40,861 nucleotides of DNA from an uncultured Flavobacterium sp. (GTDB lineage Bacteria; Bacteroidota; Bacteroidia; Flavobacteriales; Flavobacteriaceae), in the NCBI GenBank assembly GCA_937773775.1, contig CALJVL010000019.1, positions 1-40,861 of the forward strand, in the 5' to 3' direction. This document shows positions 26,753-36,004 of the stretch, in pieces (position 1 is the stretch's first letter; the number at the start of each line of letters is the position of its first letter). Under the pieces are notes generated by a model. The model saw nothing but the letters and a program-made list of their open reading frames with translations. It did no database searches and was not told where the DNA came from. The position numbers and the translations under genes are program-made.

Positions 26753-28086
26753 ATGCGAAAAGTAATTTTAAGTGTGATACTGATCACCATTTTTAGTCCT
26801 TACCCTATTTTCAAGTTTTATATTATCTGATCAGCCAGTTCCAACAGAGATTGTAACGTTTGACACCGGTGATACAGCATGGATGATAGTTGCCACCCGC
26901 ATTTAGTATTAATAATGACACCCGGTCTAGGTTTTTTCTACGGTGGTATGGTAGGTAAAAAAAAATGTCATAAGTACCATGCTTCAAAGTTTTATGGCCA
27001 TGATAATTGTAACCGTCTTATGGGTTTTCATTGGTTTCGGTTTGTCATTTGGTCCATCAATAGGCGGTCTTATTGGTGACCCCCCAGACCCTTATTTATT
27101 GTTTCAAGGGGTAGGCACTAATACGGCTTGGAGTTTGGCGCCAACTATTCCGTTTATGTTGTTTGCATTATTTCAAGCAAAATTTGCGATAATCACACCG
27201 GCATTGATTACGGGTGCCTTTGCTGAAAGGATCCGTTTTTGGGCCTATCTATTATTCATGGTATTATTTATTGTTTTCGTTTATGCCCCGTTATGTCATA
27301 TGACTTGGCATCCTGAAGGACTTTTCTTTAAGATGGGAGTTCTGGATTTTGCCGGTGGAACTGTAGTGCATATGAGTGCTGGCTGGGCAGCTTTGGCTGG
27401 AGCTATGTTTTTAGGTAAAAGAAATGGTCAAAAATCAAACCCCGCTCGTATCACATATGTACTATTAGGAACTGGATTATTATGGTTTGGATGGTTTGGT
27501 TTTAATTCGGGTTCTGCTCTTGGTGCAAATGGAATAGCAGTTCAAGCTTTAGGTACAACTACTGTTGCAGCAGCAGCAGCAGGTATGGCATGGGTATTCT
27601 TCGATAAAATCTTAGGACATAAAGTCTCTGCAATGGGCGCCCTGTATTGGGACTGTAGTTGGTCTCGTGGCTATTACTCCTGCTGCTGGATTTGTAAGTA
27701 TTCCTAGTGCGATTTTCATAGGGGTCTTTAGTAGTATAGTAAGTAATATCGTAGTTCGCATATTCCATAAAGGTAAAATTGATGATGCTTTGGATGTGTT
27801 CGCTTGTCACGGTGTCGGTGGTATGACCGGTATGTTATTGACAGGGGTATTTGCCTCTAAAGCAGTAAACTCAGCTGTTACAGATCAAGGTCTTATTTTT
27901 GGTGAAACCACTCTTTTCCTCCATCAATTGACTGCTTTGGTAATGGTTTCTATTTTTGCATTTTCTATGTCTTATTTCCTTTTCTTTATCGTGAATAAGA
28001 TTACTCCACTTAGAGTAAGTGAAGACAGAGAAATATTAGGTTTGGGACATCTCTCAGCACGGAGAATTCTTGTAGATCACAATTAA
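26753..28086 (+). pseudogene. amt: ammonium transporter, interrupted by five single-base insertions
   Basis: An Amt/MEP/Rh ammonium channel of the inner membrane. Family segments are unmistakable but scattered over three frames: MTPGLGFFYGGMVGKK (near 26920), FGPSIGGLIGDP, GAFAERIRFWAYLLFM, VLDFAGGTVVHMSAGWAALAGA, WFGWFGFNSGSALGANG and DALDVFACHGVGGMTGMLLTG. Removing one base at each of five places (near 26790-26799; CCC 26896-26898; TTT 26902-26904; A9 26957-26965; CCC 27640-27642) gives one 442-residue frame from ATG 26753 to TAA 28086, starting MRKVILSVILITIF and with a signal-like N-terminus usual for Amt. All five are insertions in short homopolymers. No PII (glnB/glnK) gene is adjacent. 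If the insertions are real, the gene is dead; if they are sequence errors, it is intact. Confidence 0.85.
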
Positions 28087-28106
28087 TTCTCTACTTACGA
28101 GCTTAA

Positions 28107-28146
28107 AAAAGAAATCCCATTCGCCAATGCGAATGGGATTTCTTTT
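28107..28146. terminator. bidirectional terminator between amt and dsbD
   Basis: A perfect 18-base inverted repeat (28107-28124 and 28129-28146, loop CAAT) has A- and T-runs at either end. It serves the convergent amt (+) and dsbD (-) genes and lies 21 and 4 bases from their restored stops. Confidence 0.85.
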
Positions 28147-28149
28147 ATA

Positions 28150-30184
28150 CTATTTTTTGAAGTTAGAAATTCCAATTTTTAACCAAGTTTCATATTCTTC
28201 TAAAGGGACATAACTTATAGTTGGAGTAGCTGTATTTAGACTTTCTCCCTCTAAATCTGTTAAGACATACAAAAGGCTGTGTATTGGTTTTGTATTTAGA
28301 TATCATGAAGTCAGTCCACTTATCCCCCACCGTTTCAATCTCAGAACCTGTTGTTTTAGAAAACAAATTGCTGGTTTTTAGGTAAATCTCGTTTATCATC
28401 CACATACAATGAAATAAGAACCACTTCATTGTTTAGAATCGGCAATATCTTAGGGTCAGACCAAACATTATTCTCCATTTTTCTACAATTCACACATGCA
28501 TACCCCGTAAAATCTAGCATGATGGGTTTATTTACTGATTTGGCATAAGCCAAGCCTTTATCATAGTCTTCAAAAACCACAATTCCATGAGGTCCGCTTT
28601 TAGCATCGTCTGGTAAAACTGTTGTCGATGCATTCCCTCTAGAACTACCAACTCCAAAAGGACTTTCGCTATATTCAATTGAAGGTGGAAAAGCATTAAT
28701 TAATTTTAAAGGCGCTCCCCAAAGTCCTGGAATCAAATAAATTGTAAAGGTCAAAACCAGTAGTCCAAATAATAATCTACCTACTGAAATATGTGTTAAT
28801 GGACTGTCATGAGGCAATGTGATTTTACCGAATAAATAAAAGGCTAATGTCCCAAAAAATAGCAATCCAAATAGCTAAGAAAACTTCCCTTTCTAATAAA
28901 TGCAATTGCAAAACTAAATCAGCATTCGACAAGAATTTGAAAGCTAAGGCCAATTCAAGAAACCCTAAAACTACTTTTACGGTGTTTAACCATCCGCCAG
29001 ATTTTGGTAAAGAATGCAGCCATCCTGGAAACATAGCAAAAAGCATGAATGGCAAGGCCAATGCAAATGAGAAACCAAACATTCCTATTATAGGGGCTAT
29101 TCCCCCTTTGGAAGCTGCTTCAACCAATAATGTACCCACGATTGGCCCAGTACAGGAAAAGGATACAATTGCCAATGCCAAAGCCATGAATAATATTCCG
29201 ATAATACCACCTCTATCTGCTTGATTGTCGACTTTATTTGCCCAAGAATTAGGCAGCATAAGCTCAAAGGCACCCAGAAATGAGGCCGCAAAAACCACTA
29301 ATAAAACGAAGAAAAGTACATTAAACCACACATTGGTGGATAAGGCATTTAGAGCATCAGCCCCAAAAATCCAGGTCACTACAAAGCCCCAGAACTACAT
29401 AAATTACGATAATTGAAATTCCATAAATAACAGCATTTCTAATACCTCTAGCCCTGCTTTTACTTTGTTTAGTAAAGAAACTTACCGTCATAGGAATCAT
29501 GGGAAAAACGCAGGGTGTCAATAGTGCCGCAAATCCCGAAAGGAATGCGATAAAGAAAATAGACCATAGTCCTCTTTTGGAATCTGTATTTGTAGATTTA
29601 GCTACCGATACTATTGAAGCGGCTTTCACAGGCTCAATAACATCTACACTAGGAGATAGTGAATCAACCTCAGGTGAGTCTACCGTTTCTACGTTCTCTA
29701 CGATTAGTTTTTCTATCTTTGGCGTACTGCTTGCACTTGCAGGAATAGTAAAACTAAACTTTTTTTCTAAATTGATGCAAACATCCTTGCAAACCTGATA
29801 ATTTAATTCGGCTTCAATTTTTGTCGTATTCGAGTTGGTCACGCGAACTATCTGCTGAATTTGCGCATTATTCTGAAAATAAGTTTCGTCGACTTCAAAA
29901 ACATCATTGTAAGCTGTTGTTGTTTTGCTCTCTTTGGCTTTGCCAACAAGACTAAAGTTAGCTTTTTGATTTTTAAATAGGACTTCCAATGCTAATGGCC
30001 CTCCATCAGGAGTAAACTGGGAGTACATGTGCCAGTCTTTTTCGATAACTCCATTAAATGTCAGAACATAAGTGTTATCCGACTTCTTTTCAATTTTAGT
30101 GGTCCATTTTACGGGATCTAATATTTGAGAATTTACATTGGCAAAAGCCAAAAAAGCAAGCAGTAAAAAAATAATTTTTTTCAT
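28150..30184 (-). pseudogene. dsbD: thiol:disulfide interchange protein DsbD, interrupted by four single-base insertions
   Basis: DsbD passes electrons from cytoplasmic thioredoxin across the inner membrane to periplasmic thiols. Domains in order are: signal peptide (MKKIIFLLLAFLAFANVNSQ); the N-terminal periplasmic domain with CKDVC; a transmembrane domain with LTPCVFPMIP and SFSCTGPIVG, the two redox cysteines; and the C-terminal thioredoxin domain with GYACVNCRK and, near the end, ETVGDKWTDFMISKY. The frame breaks at four single-base insertions, on the plus strand AAA 29383-29385, A6 28854-28859, AAAA 28360-28363 and AAAA 28271-28274. Removing one base at each gives one 676-residue protein ending ISNFKK with stop at 28150-28152. 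The start overlaps the tilS stop by one base (TAATG), so it is translationally coupled to tilS. Confidence 0.88.
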
Positions 30185-31494
30185 TATTCCAATTGTATTT
30201 TTAATATGTTTTGTGTGCTATCATCTGTTCTAAATCGTTCGTCTTGTCTTTTTCCCACGACCCAAACAATTGTTGCGCCAGACCATAAAATCCAAACATT
30301 TTCTTTTTCGATTAATGATAGCTTTTCATCCTTAAAAAATTTACTCACTTTCTTAGATTTTCCTTCCATTCCAAAAGGCTGAAAATAATCTCCCTGTCTC
30401 CAACGGCGTAAGACTAGAGGGAATTCTAGCTTATCCTGATCCACAAATATAGCAGTATTAGAAGGAAGGGAAATGTTCTTTACCTTACAAAAGGAAAGAT
30501 TTAAGGGAACATTAACTTCATTTGCGTTTTTATCAATAAAGTACTCCTGTACCTCTATTTCAGTATTAATCGGAAGTAAGATCAGGAAATCTCTGTCTTT
30601 CAATAATCGAAAGTTAGGCGAAAAAACTTGTTTTCCGGACTGACTGTCCACTAAATCATAAACATCGTTCCAAGCCATAAACCCGAATTCATGTAACCAA
30701 TGGTACAAATACGATTTATAATTGGGTAATTTCTTCAATTGATTTAAATCGAATCGTATCTCGTCTTCGTCTTGTTTTGCCACCTGCTGATAGACCATAA
30801 TAGAACCGTCCTCAACCATATGCTGTGACTCCTGTAGGAAGGACTGTGTTTTTTGGAAGGAAGCTATGAATTTCGGATTAAGCTCCTTAAATAGCGGAAC
30901 CAAATCATGACGGATTTTATTTCTCAAATATTTATCTGAAGCGTTGCTACTGTCTTCCCTCCACTCAATACCATTTTCATTGGCATATTTAACAATTTCC
31001 TCACGAGAAAAAAGCAATAGCGGTCTAATTATCTTGTCATTCTGTTCTGGAATTCCAACTAATCCTTCCAGTCCGGTGCCCCTAATTAAGTTTATTAAAA
31101 AAGTTTCAATATTATCATCAGCATGGTGGCCAGTGAGAATATAGTCGTAATTTTCAATCTCTAGAAGCTCATAAAACCAGTTGTAACGTAATTCACGTGC
31201 TGCCACCTGAGTAGAGAGTTTATAATCTTTAGCAAAGGCTTCAGTGTCAAATTGTGTTACAAAAATCGGGGTTTCATTTACTTCCGCATGATCTTGAACA
31301 AATTTCTGATCTCTAAAACTTTCTACACCTCTCAACTGAAAATTACAATGAGCAATAGCAATTTCATATTTTAATTTATAAAATAAATGAGCCATAACCA
31401 TACTGTCTAAGCCACCGCTGGTTGCTAGCAATAGTTTTTTACTTGCCAAAAAAGGAAAGTTTTGTTTAATATGATTTTTAAGTTTGTCTAGCAT
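30184..31494 (-). CDS. tilS: tRNA(Ile)-lysidine synthase
   Basis: TilS attaches lysine to C34 of the CAU-anticodon tRNA(Ile), using ATP, so that it reads AUA instead of AUG; the activity is essential in nearly all bacteria. The 436-residue length is typical. The PP-loop ATP pyrophosphatase motif SGGLDS is at residues 26-31, followed by AHCNFQLRG, LTGHHADDNIETFLINLIRGTGLEGLVG and RPLL, all family hallmarks. The C-terminal domain (LVLRRWRQGDYFQPFGMEGKSKKVSKFFKDEKL) is the TilS substrate-binding region. It lies 47 bases after pabB and its stop overlaps the dsbD start, so the three form an operon. It is fully in frame, unlike its downstream neighbour. Confidence 0.95.
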   Translation of the reverse strand: MLDKLKNHIKQNFPFLASKKLLLATSGGLDSMVMAHLFYKLKYEIAIAHCNFQLRGVESFRDQKFVQDHAEVNETPIFVTQFDTEAFAKDYKLSTQVAARELRYNWFYELLEIENYDYILTGHHADDNIETFLINLIRGTGLEGLVGIPEQNDKIIRPLLLFSREEIVKYANENGIEWREDSSNASDKYLRNKIRHDLVPLFKELNPKFIASFQKTQSFLQESQHMVEDGSIMVYQQVAKQDEDEIRFDLNQLKKLPNYKSYLYHWLHEFGFMAWNDVYDLVDSQSGKQVFSPNFRLLKDRDFLILLPINTEIEVQEYFIDKNANEVNVPLNLSFCKVKNISLPSNTAIFVDQDKLEFPLVLRRWRQGDYFQPFGMEGKSKKVSKFFKDEKLSLIEKENVWILWSGATIVWVVGKRQDERFRTDDSTQNILKIQLE

Positions 31495-31541
31495 TTTTCA
31501 AAAATAAAGATTAAAATCTGAAATAGATTTATGAATTTGAC

Positions 31542-32828
31542 CTATTGCAAAACTTCTTGCATCGCTTTTGCTTTTAGCAAACATTCTTCATATTCTTTTT
31601 CAGGAGATGATAATGATGTTATGGCGCTACCCACAGAAAACGACACATATTTTTTTTCTTGATTGTACAAAATACTGCGAATAACAACATTAAAATCGAA
31701 ATTGCCATCTGGAGTAAAATAACCAACAGCTCCACTGTATAAACCACGTTTGCTCTCTTCGAGTTGGTCAATGATTTTCATCGCTGAAATTTTTGGAGCG
31801 CCTGTCATACTCCCCATCGGGAAAGTTGTCTTTAAGGCATCGATAGCACTATATAGAGGATCCAGTTTTGAGGTAACCGTCGAAATCATCTGATGCACTT
31901 GCATAAATGAATAAATGCCGCACAACTCCGTTACCTGTACGGAACCTTTTTGTGCCGTGTGGGAGAGGTCATTGCGAACTAAGTCTGTGATCATAATGTT
32001 TTCTGCGCGTTCCTTTGGGTCCGATGCCAATTGAGTTTTTGCTTTTTCATCCTCTACAGCATCAGAAAACCGTTTCGCTGTTCCTTTAATCGGTTGCGAA
32101 ACAAGCAAGTCCCCTTCCTTTTTCAAATAGCGCTCCGGTGATGCCGAAAGTAAAAAATACTTGTTATTTTTAAAAAAAACTGCAAACGGAGGTTGCGAAA
32201 TTTGGTTTAATTTTCGAAATTTCTCCAATGGGTCTATACTCGTGTTTTCAGCATAAAATTCCATGCAAAAATTCGCCTCATATACATCACCTTGGTGAAT
32301 ATGGTTAAGCATTTTTGACACTTTTTGGATATAGCTATTTTCTGAAATTCGCTGACTAATCTTTATTTTATCAACGATTTGAGATTTAGATTTTTGCGTT
32401 TTTACAATTTCATCATAATCTTGATCAAAATCTTCGTCACAAAGACTGAGATATTGTATTTCAAGTTGGTCGCCTTTCAATAAAAATATCTTTTTAGGCT
32501 GAAAAAAAAATAAATCTGGAAATTCCAAGCCATCAAAATTGGTAGATTGCAATGGCTCAATATCATTTTTAAGATCATATGATAAATATCCAAAAACCCA
32601 ATCTTTTGCGGTTTGTTGGTATTGTTTTAAACTTTCAAAAGCATTCTGAGAATCTGTTTTTATTGAAGTAAAAGCATCTACAGCTAACACACAATCGTAA
32701 TTTGAATATTTTTGAGGATAATTATTACTGTCCATGAAAACAACTTCACGGAACTGTTGTGACCAATTTAAAAGTTGATTTTTTAAGAATTTTGGGTCTG
32801 AAATCTGCTTGTGAATTGATTCTCTCAA
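31542..32828 (-). CDS. pabB: aminodeoxychorismate synthase component I
   Basis: This chorismate-binding enzyme, with a glutamine amidotransferase partner, makes 4-amino-4-deoxychorismate for folate synthesis. The 428-residue protein has the family C-terminal catalytic domain: GDVYEANFCMEFYAE, FFLLSASPERYLKK, QPIKGTAKR (the chorismate-enzyme signature lysine), DPKERAENIMITDLVRNDLS, TFPMGSMTGAPKISAM and GLYSGAVGYFTPDG. PIKGT favours PabB over anthranilate synthase. The frame opens with a TTG at 32826-32828 (residues MRESIHKQ); no in-frame ATG lies upstream before the promoter box, and the next ATG would remove conserved N-terminal sequence, so TTG is probably the start. No pabA-like gene is in the window. 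Confidence 0.88.
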   Translation of the reverse strand: MRESIHKQISDPKFLKNQLLNWSQQFREVVFMDSNNYPQKYSNYDCVLAVDAFTSIKTDSQNAFESLKQYQQTAKDWVFGYLSYDLKNDIEPLQSTNFDGLEFPDLFFFQPKKIFLLKGDQLEIQYLSLCDEDFDQDYDEIVKTQKSKSQIVDKIKISQRISENSYIQKVSKMLNHIHQGDVYEANFCMEFYAENTSIDPLEKFRKLNQISQPPFAVFFKNNKYFLLSASPERYLKKEGDLLVSQPIKGTAKRFSDAVEDEKAKTQLASDPKERAENIMITDLVRNDLSHTAQKGSVQVTELCGIYSFMQVHQMISTVTSKLDPLYSAIDALKTTFPMGSMTGAPKISAMKIIDQLEESKRGLYSGAVGYFTPDGNFDFNVVIRSILYNQEKKYVSFSVGSAITSLSSPEKEYEECLLKAKAMQEVLQ

Positions 32829-32848
32829 AGAAATATTTTTTTAAAATT

Positions 32849-32856
32849 CAAAATTA
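32849..32856 (-). promoter_or_regulatory. candidate -7 box of the pabB-tilS-dsbD operon
   Basis: The minus strand reads TAATTTTG, matching TAnnTTTG, about 20 bases upstream of the TTG start of pabB. No clear -33 TTG is seen. Its closeness supports the TTG start. Confidence 0.35.
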
Positions 32857-33067
32857 CGATAAAAAAAAACTTTTAATAGACACTTATGACAATAATCAAC
32901 CGATATTTTTCGTAAATTTACTATAACACTATGACTATAAAACCCTTACATCAATCGTAAAAAAATGAAACTTGTTTGATGAAGACGGTCGCTAATGGGA
33001 AATACTATATTAGGAATAAAAGAGTGACAGCATTACTCAAAATTGTAACCAATAAAACCTAAATACT

Positions 33068-33445
33068 ATGAAAATCGCAACCATTATTGTTCGGACTATA
33101 CTTGGCTTACTGTTTCTTTACACTTCTTCTAAATACTTTTTTAATCTTTCACCAGAACCCGCCTCTACAGGGGAATTCAAAGCCTTTCAAATTGGCTTAG
33201 TAGCATCCACTTATTTATTTCCTTTGGCAAAATCTGTAGAGTTCTTATGTGGATTATCATTTGTTAGTGGAAAATTTACAACATTAGCAAACCTTGTTAT
33301 CTTTCCTGTAACCTTGAATATCTTACTAATTAACTATTTCTTGACACCAGACAACTTGCCGTTGGCCGTATTTGTATTCGTAGGAAATCTGTTTTTAATA
33401 TTTGCCCACTGGGAAAATTACAAAGGCCTGTTTAAAATGGACTAA
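33068..33445 (+). CDS. DoxX-like small membrane protein
   Basis: A 125-residue protein with four hydrophobic segments (about residues 4-24, 47-66, 72-92, 97-116). The first helix reads IVRTILGLLFLYTSSKYFFNL and later PLAKSVEFLCGLSFVSGKFT, the pattern of small DoxX-family membrane proteins (roughly 120-150 residues, four helices). The family is poorly characterised; some members associate with redox or thiosulfate/quinone metabolism, but no function can be assigned here. It stands alone, with a terminator 24 bases after the stop. Confidence 0.75.
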   Translation: MKIATIIVRTILGLLFLYTSSKYFFNLSPEPASTGEFKAFQIGLVASTYLFPLAKSVEFLCGLSFVSGKFTTLANLVIFPVTLNILLINYFLTPDNLPLAVFVFVGNLFLIFAHWENYKGLFKMD

Positions 33446-33468
33446 ATGGTATTCCAAAATCACATTTT

Positions 33469-33502
33469 AAAAAGAAACCCGCTAAATAGCGGGTTTCTTT
33501 TT
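33469..33502. terminator. bidirectional terminator between DoxX-like and lpdA genes
   Basis: A perfect 14-base inverted repeat (33469-33482 and 33489-33502, loop TAAATA) has A- and T-runs at the ends. It serves both convergent genes. Confidence 0.85.
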
Positions 33503-33524
33503 AAATATAAAACTGTGTTTTCTA

Positions 33525-34928
33525 TTACACGTGTAAGGCTCTATTATCAGTCGCTGCTAATGCCGCTTCTTTTATTGCTTCTGCAAATGTAGGATGCGCA
33601 TGTGACATTCTTGAAATATCTTCCGCGGACGCTCTGTATTCCATCGCCACTACAGCTTCTGCAATCAGATCGGCACAACGAGCACCAATCATATGAACTC
33701 CAAGAACCTCGTCTGTTTTTGCATCAGCAAGAATCTTTACAAAACCATCTAAATCTCCGCTTGCTCTAGCGCGACCTAATGCTTTGAAAGGAAAACTTCC
33801 TGATTTAAATTCTACTCCAGAAGCCTTTAGCTGCTCTTCCGTTTGTCCTACCGCCGCAACTTCTGGCCAAGTATAAACAACACCTGGAATCAGGTTATAA
33901 TTAATATGAGGTTTTTGTCCAGCCAGTATCTCAGCAACCATTGCTCCTTCTTCTTCCGCTTTATGCGCTAACATCGCTCCACGTACTACATCTCCAATCG
34001 CATAAATATTTGAAGTTGAAGTTTGTAAATGATCGTTTACTTCAACTTGTCCTTTATCCGAGATCTTTACACCAGCTTTGTCTGCGTTCAATCCTTTGGT
34101 GTATGGGCTGCGTCCTACTGAAACCAAAGAATAATCTCCTTCTAAGGTAATGGTTTCCCCTTTTTTATTTTCAGCTTCAACGACTACATTCTCACTATTT
34201 CTTTCAACAGACTTCACTTTGTGCGAAACGTAGAACTTCATTCCTTGTTTCTTTAAAACCTTTGTCAATTCTTTAGAAAGGGAAGCATCCATTCCTGGTA
34301 TAATTCTGTCCATATATTCTACTACAGAAACCTGAGCTCCAAGGCGCAAATACACTTGACCTAATTCAATTCCAATTACACCACCACCAATAATGATAAG
34401 ATGTTTAGGTACTTCTTTTAATTTTAATGCCTCGGTAGAAGTAATTATTCTTTCTTTATCAATTTTGATAAAAGGCAAAGAAGACGGTTTAGAACCCGTT
34501 GCAATAATGATGTTTTTTGCCTCTACAGTCTCAGAAGTTCCATCTGATTTTGCAACAGCAACATGAGTCGCATCAACAAAAGATCCCAAACCTTCTAGAA
34601 CCGTAATTTTATTTTTGTCCATCAAATATTTTACACCGCCTGAAGTTTGATCTACGATTGCTTGTTTACGAGCAATCATTTTTTCTAAATTTATTTTTAC
34701 TTCACCTGAAACTTCAATTCCATGATCTGCAAAATGAGCTATATCAGCGTAATTGTGTGAAGATGCCAGCAATGATTTAGAAGGGATACATCCTACATTA
34801 AGACAAGTCCCGCCTAGCACTGAATATTTTTCGATAATTGCTGTTTTGAAACCCAATTGTGCACAACGAATCGCTGATACATATCCTCCTGGTCCTGATC
34901 CAATAATGACTACGTCAAATGAACTCAT
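33525..34928 (-). CDS. lpdA: dihydrolipoyl dehydrogenase (E3)
   Basis: This FAD flavoprotein reoxidises dihydrolipoamide in the pyruvate, 2-oxoglutarate and branched-chain 2-oxoacid dehydrogenase complexes and the glycine cleavage system, producing NADH. The 467-residue length is standard. The FAD-binding GSGPGGYVSA (from residue 10), the redox disulfide GGTCLNVGCIPSKS with Cys42 and Cys47, the NAD-binding GGGVIGIELGQVYLRLG, the second FAD motif IYAIGDVV and the C-terminal catalytic HAHPTFAEA are all present. No E1 or E2 gene is adjacent, so this E3 is encoded on its own and is probably shared by several complexes. A candidate -7 box (TATTTTTG) lies at 35002-35009. Confidence 0.96.
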   Translation of the reverse strand: MSSFDVVIIGSGPGGYVSAIRCAQLGFKTAIIEKYSVLGGTCLNVGCIPSKSLLASSHNYADIAHFADHGIEVSGEVKINLEKMIARKQAIVDQTSGGVKYLMDKNKITVLEGLGSFVDATHVAVAKSDGTSETVEAKNIIIATGSKPSSLPFIKIDKERIITSTEALKLKEVPKHLIIIGGGVIGIELGQVYLRLGAQVSVVEYMDRIIPGMDASLSKELTKVLKKQGMKFYVSHKVKSVERNSENVVVEAENKKGETITLEGDYSLVSVGRSPYTKGLNADKAGVKISDKGQVEVNDHLQTSTSNIYAIGDVVRGAMLAHKAEEEGAMVAEILAGQKPHINYNLIPGVVYTWPEVAAVGQTEEQLKASGVEFKSGSFPFKALGRARASGDLDGFVKILADAKTDEVLGVHMIGARCADLIAEAVVAMEYRASAEDISRMSHAHPTFAEAIKEAALAATDNRALHV

Positions 34929-35262
34929 AGTATTTTTTTTTATGTGTTTATAGTTTTCTGCTTTTGGTTTTTAAAAAATGCTAAACAAAAACTTTCTCTT
35001 GCAAAAATAATAATTTAAAATGCGAATCCGGCGGATATTCGTTAATTAATACTTATTTTTTAGATCTTTTTATACCATTTATCGAAGAATGAAAGACGTA
35101 ATAGATCATTACTGCGTCCTATTAAATGTAGAAGATGATCAAAAACGGATATTTAATTACCGCTAATTATCAAAAAAAGTTTGACTATATCTTATAAAGA
35201 TGAAAGTAAATTAATTGACTTGAAATTAGTATACTACTAAAACCCCATCTCTAACATGCAAA
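34929..35262. other. intergenic region between lpdA and the Lrp-family gene
   Basis: These 334 A/T-rich bases contain the candidate lpdA -7 box (35002-35009). I see no ORF with family signal, RNA gene or strong hairpin, and no obvious terminator for the Lrp-family gene. Confidence 0.4.
35002..35009 (-). promoter_or_regulatory. candidate -7 box of lpdA
   Basis: The minus strand reads TATTTTTG, matching TAnnTTTG, about 75 bases upstream of the lpdA ATG. No good -33 TTG is visible. Confidence 0.3.
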
Positions 35263-35721
35263 TTAAACGGCAAGAACCGTTGTGTTTTTTACTTCGCTTA
35301 TCATAAAGGTGCTTTGTGTACTTCCTATGTGTTGCAAGGTTGTTAATTTACTAACTAGAAATTCTCTATATGCTTGCATGTCCTTCACGACTACCTTCAG
35401 GATATAATCATAATCGCCACTTACGTGAAAGCATTCTAATACTTCCGAAAGTTTGACTACTTCAGTTTCAAACTTAGTCAAAAATTCCTGCGAGTGCTGA
35501 ATAAGCTTCAAATGACAAAAAACGACAAACCCCTTATCTATTTTTGATTTATTTAAAAGGATCACATACTTATCTATAATCCCTTCGCGTTCTAGTTTTT
35601 TAATTCGTTCGTAGACAGCAGTTACGGAAAGATTTAGCTTTAAGGACAATTCCTTAGTGGTTTTTTTACTATCAGTCTGCAATAATAAGAGCAATTTTTT
35701 GTCGGTGGCGTCTAATGTCAT
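35263..35721 (-). CDS. Lrp/AsnC family transcriptional regulator
   Basis: This is a 152-residue DNA-binding regulator that responds to an amino acid. The N-terminal helix-turn-helix (about residues 3-50: LDATDKKLLLLLQTDS, KELSLKLNLSVTAVYERIKKLEREGII) and the C-terminal RAM ligand-binding domain (ECFHVSGDYDYILKVVVKD, HIGSTQSTFMISEVKNT) are both clear and of standard length. It is divergent from the methionine gamma-lyase-like gene with 283 bases between starts. Lrp-type regulators commonly control the adjacent divergent gene; in Pseudomonas putida the Lrp-family MdeR activates the methionine gamma-lyase gene mdeA. By analogy this protein probably senses methionine or another amino acid and controls 36005-37207, which is inference. 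Confidence 0.92.
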   Translation of the reverse strand: MTLDATDKKLLLLLQTDSKKTTKELSLKLNLSVTAVYERIKKLEREGIIDKYVILLNKSKIDKGFVVFCHLKLIQHSQEFLTKFETEVVKLSEVLECFHVSGDYDYILKVVVKDMQAYREFLVSKLTTLQHIGSTQSTFMISEVKNTTVLAV

Positions 35722-35844
35722 TTGGCCAATGTATTTGTAAATTGGAAAATAATCTATAAAAAACTTATTATATTAAATTAAACGGAAAATATGACTCTAA
35801 AAATACATATTAATAGTTAATAAATCTATATTTTCGATATATGA

Positions 35845-35875
35845 TTGACAATTAATCTAAAAATAAGTTATTTTG
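35845..35875 (+). promoter_or_regulatory. candidate promoter of the methionine gamma-lyase-like gene
   Basis: TTG (35845-35847), 20 bases, then TTATTTTG (35868-35875) resemble the -33 TTG / -7 TAnnTTTG promoter (one mismatch in the -7 box). It lies in the shared region with the Lrp-family gene and would leave a leader of about 120 bases. Confidence 0.4.
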
Positions 35876-36004
35876 ACGTAGGTTTCTTGATTATTCAAAT
35901 GTCATAGCCCAGATAGGAACGATATCTTTTATTTTTTTTCTTTAAAAAATAAAGATAAAGTAGATAGCTGGAAATAGCTCCTAAATCAATTTAAAGATAT
36001 AAAA

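Noticed and set aside
28847..29224. 125-codon open frame on the plus strand
   Set aside because: It is opposite the dsbD transmembrane domain; the composition looks like an antisense of hydrophobic codons.
2365..30184. Programmed ribosomal frameshifting as a general explanation for the split genes
   Set aside because: Thirteen sites in five unrelated genes, several at runs of only two or three bases and without a shared slippery motif, do not fit programmed frameshifting; at most the T8 site in the helicase gene deserves a test.
35880..36004. Possible SAM-type riboswitch in the leader of the methionine gamma-lyase-like gene
   Set aside because: I looked for the conserved SAM-I core and for a terminator/antiterminator pair and saw neither; the leader is simply A/T-rich.
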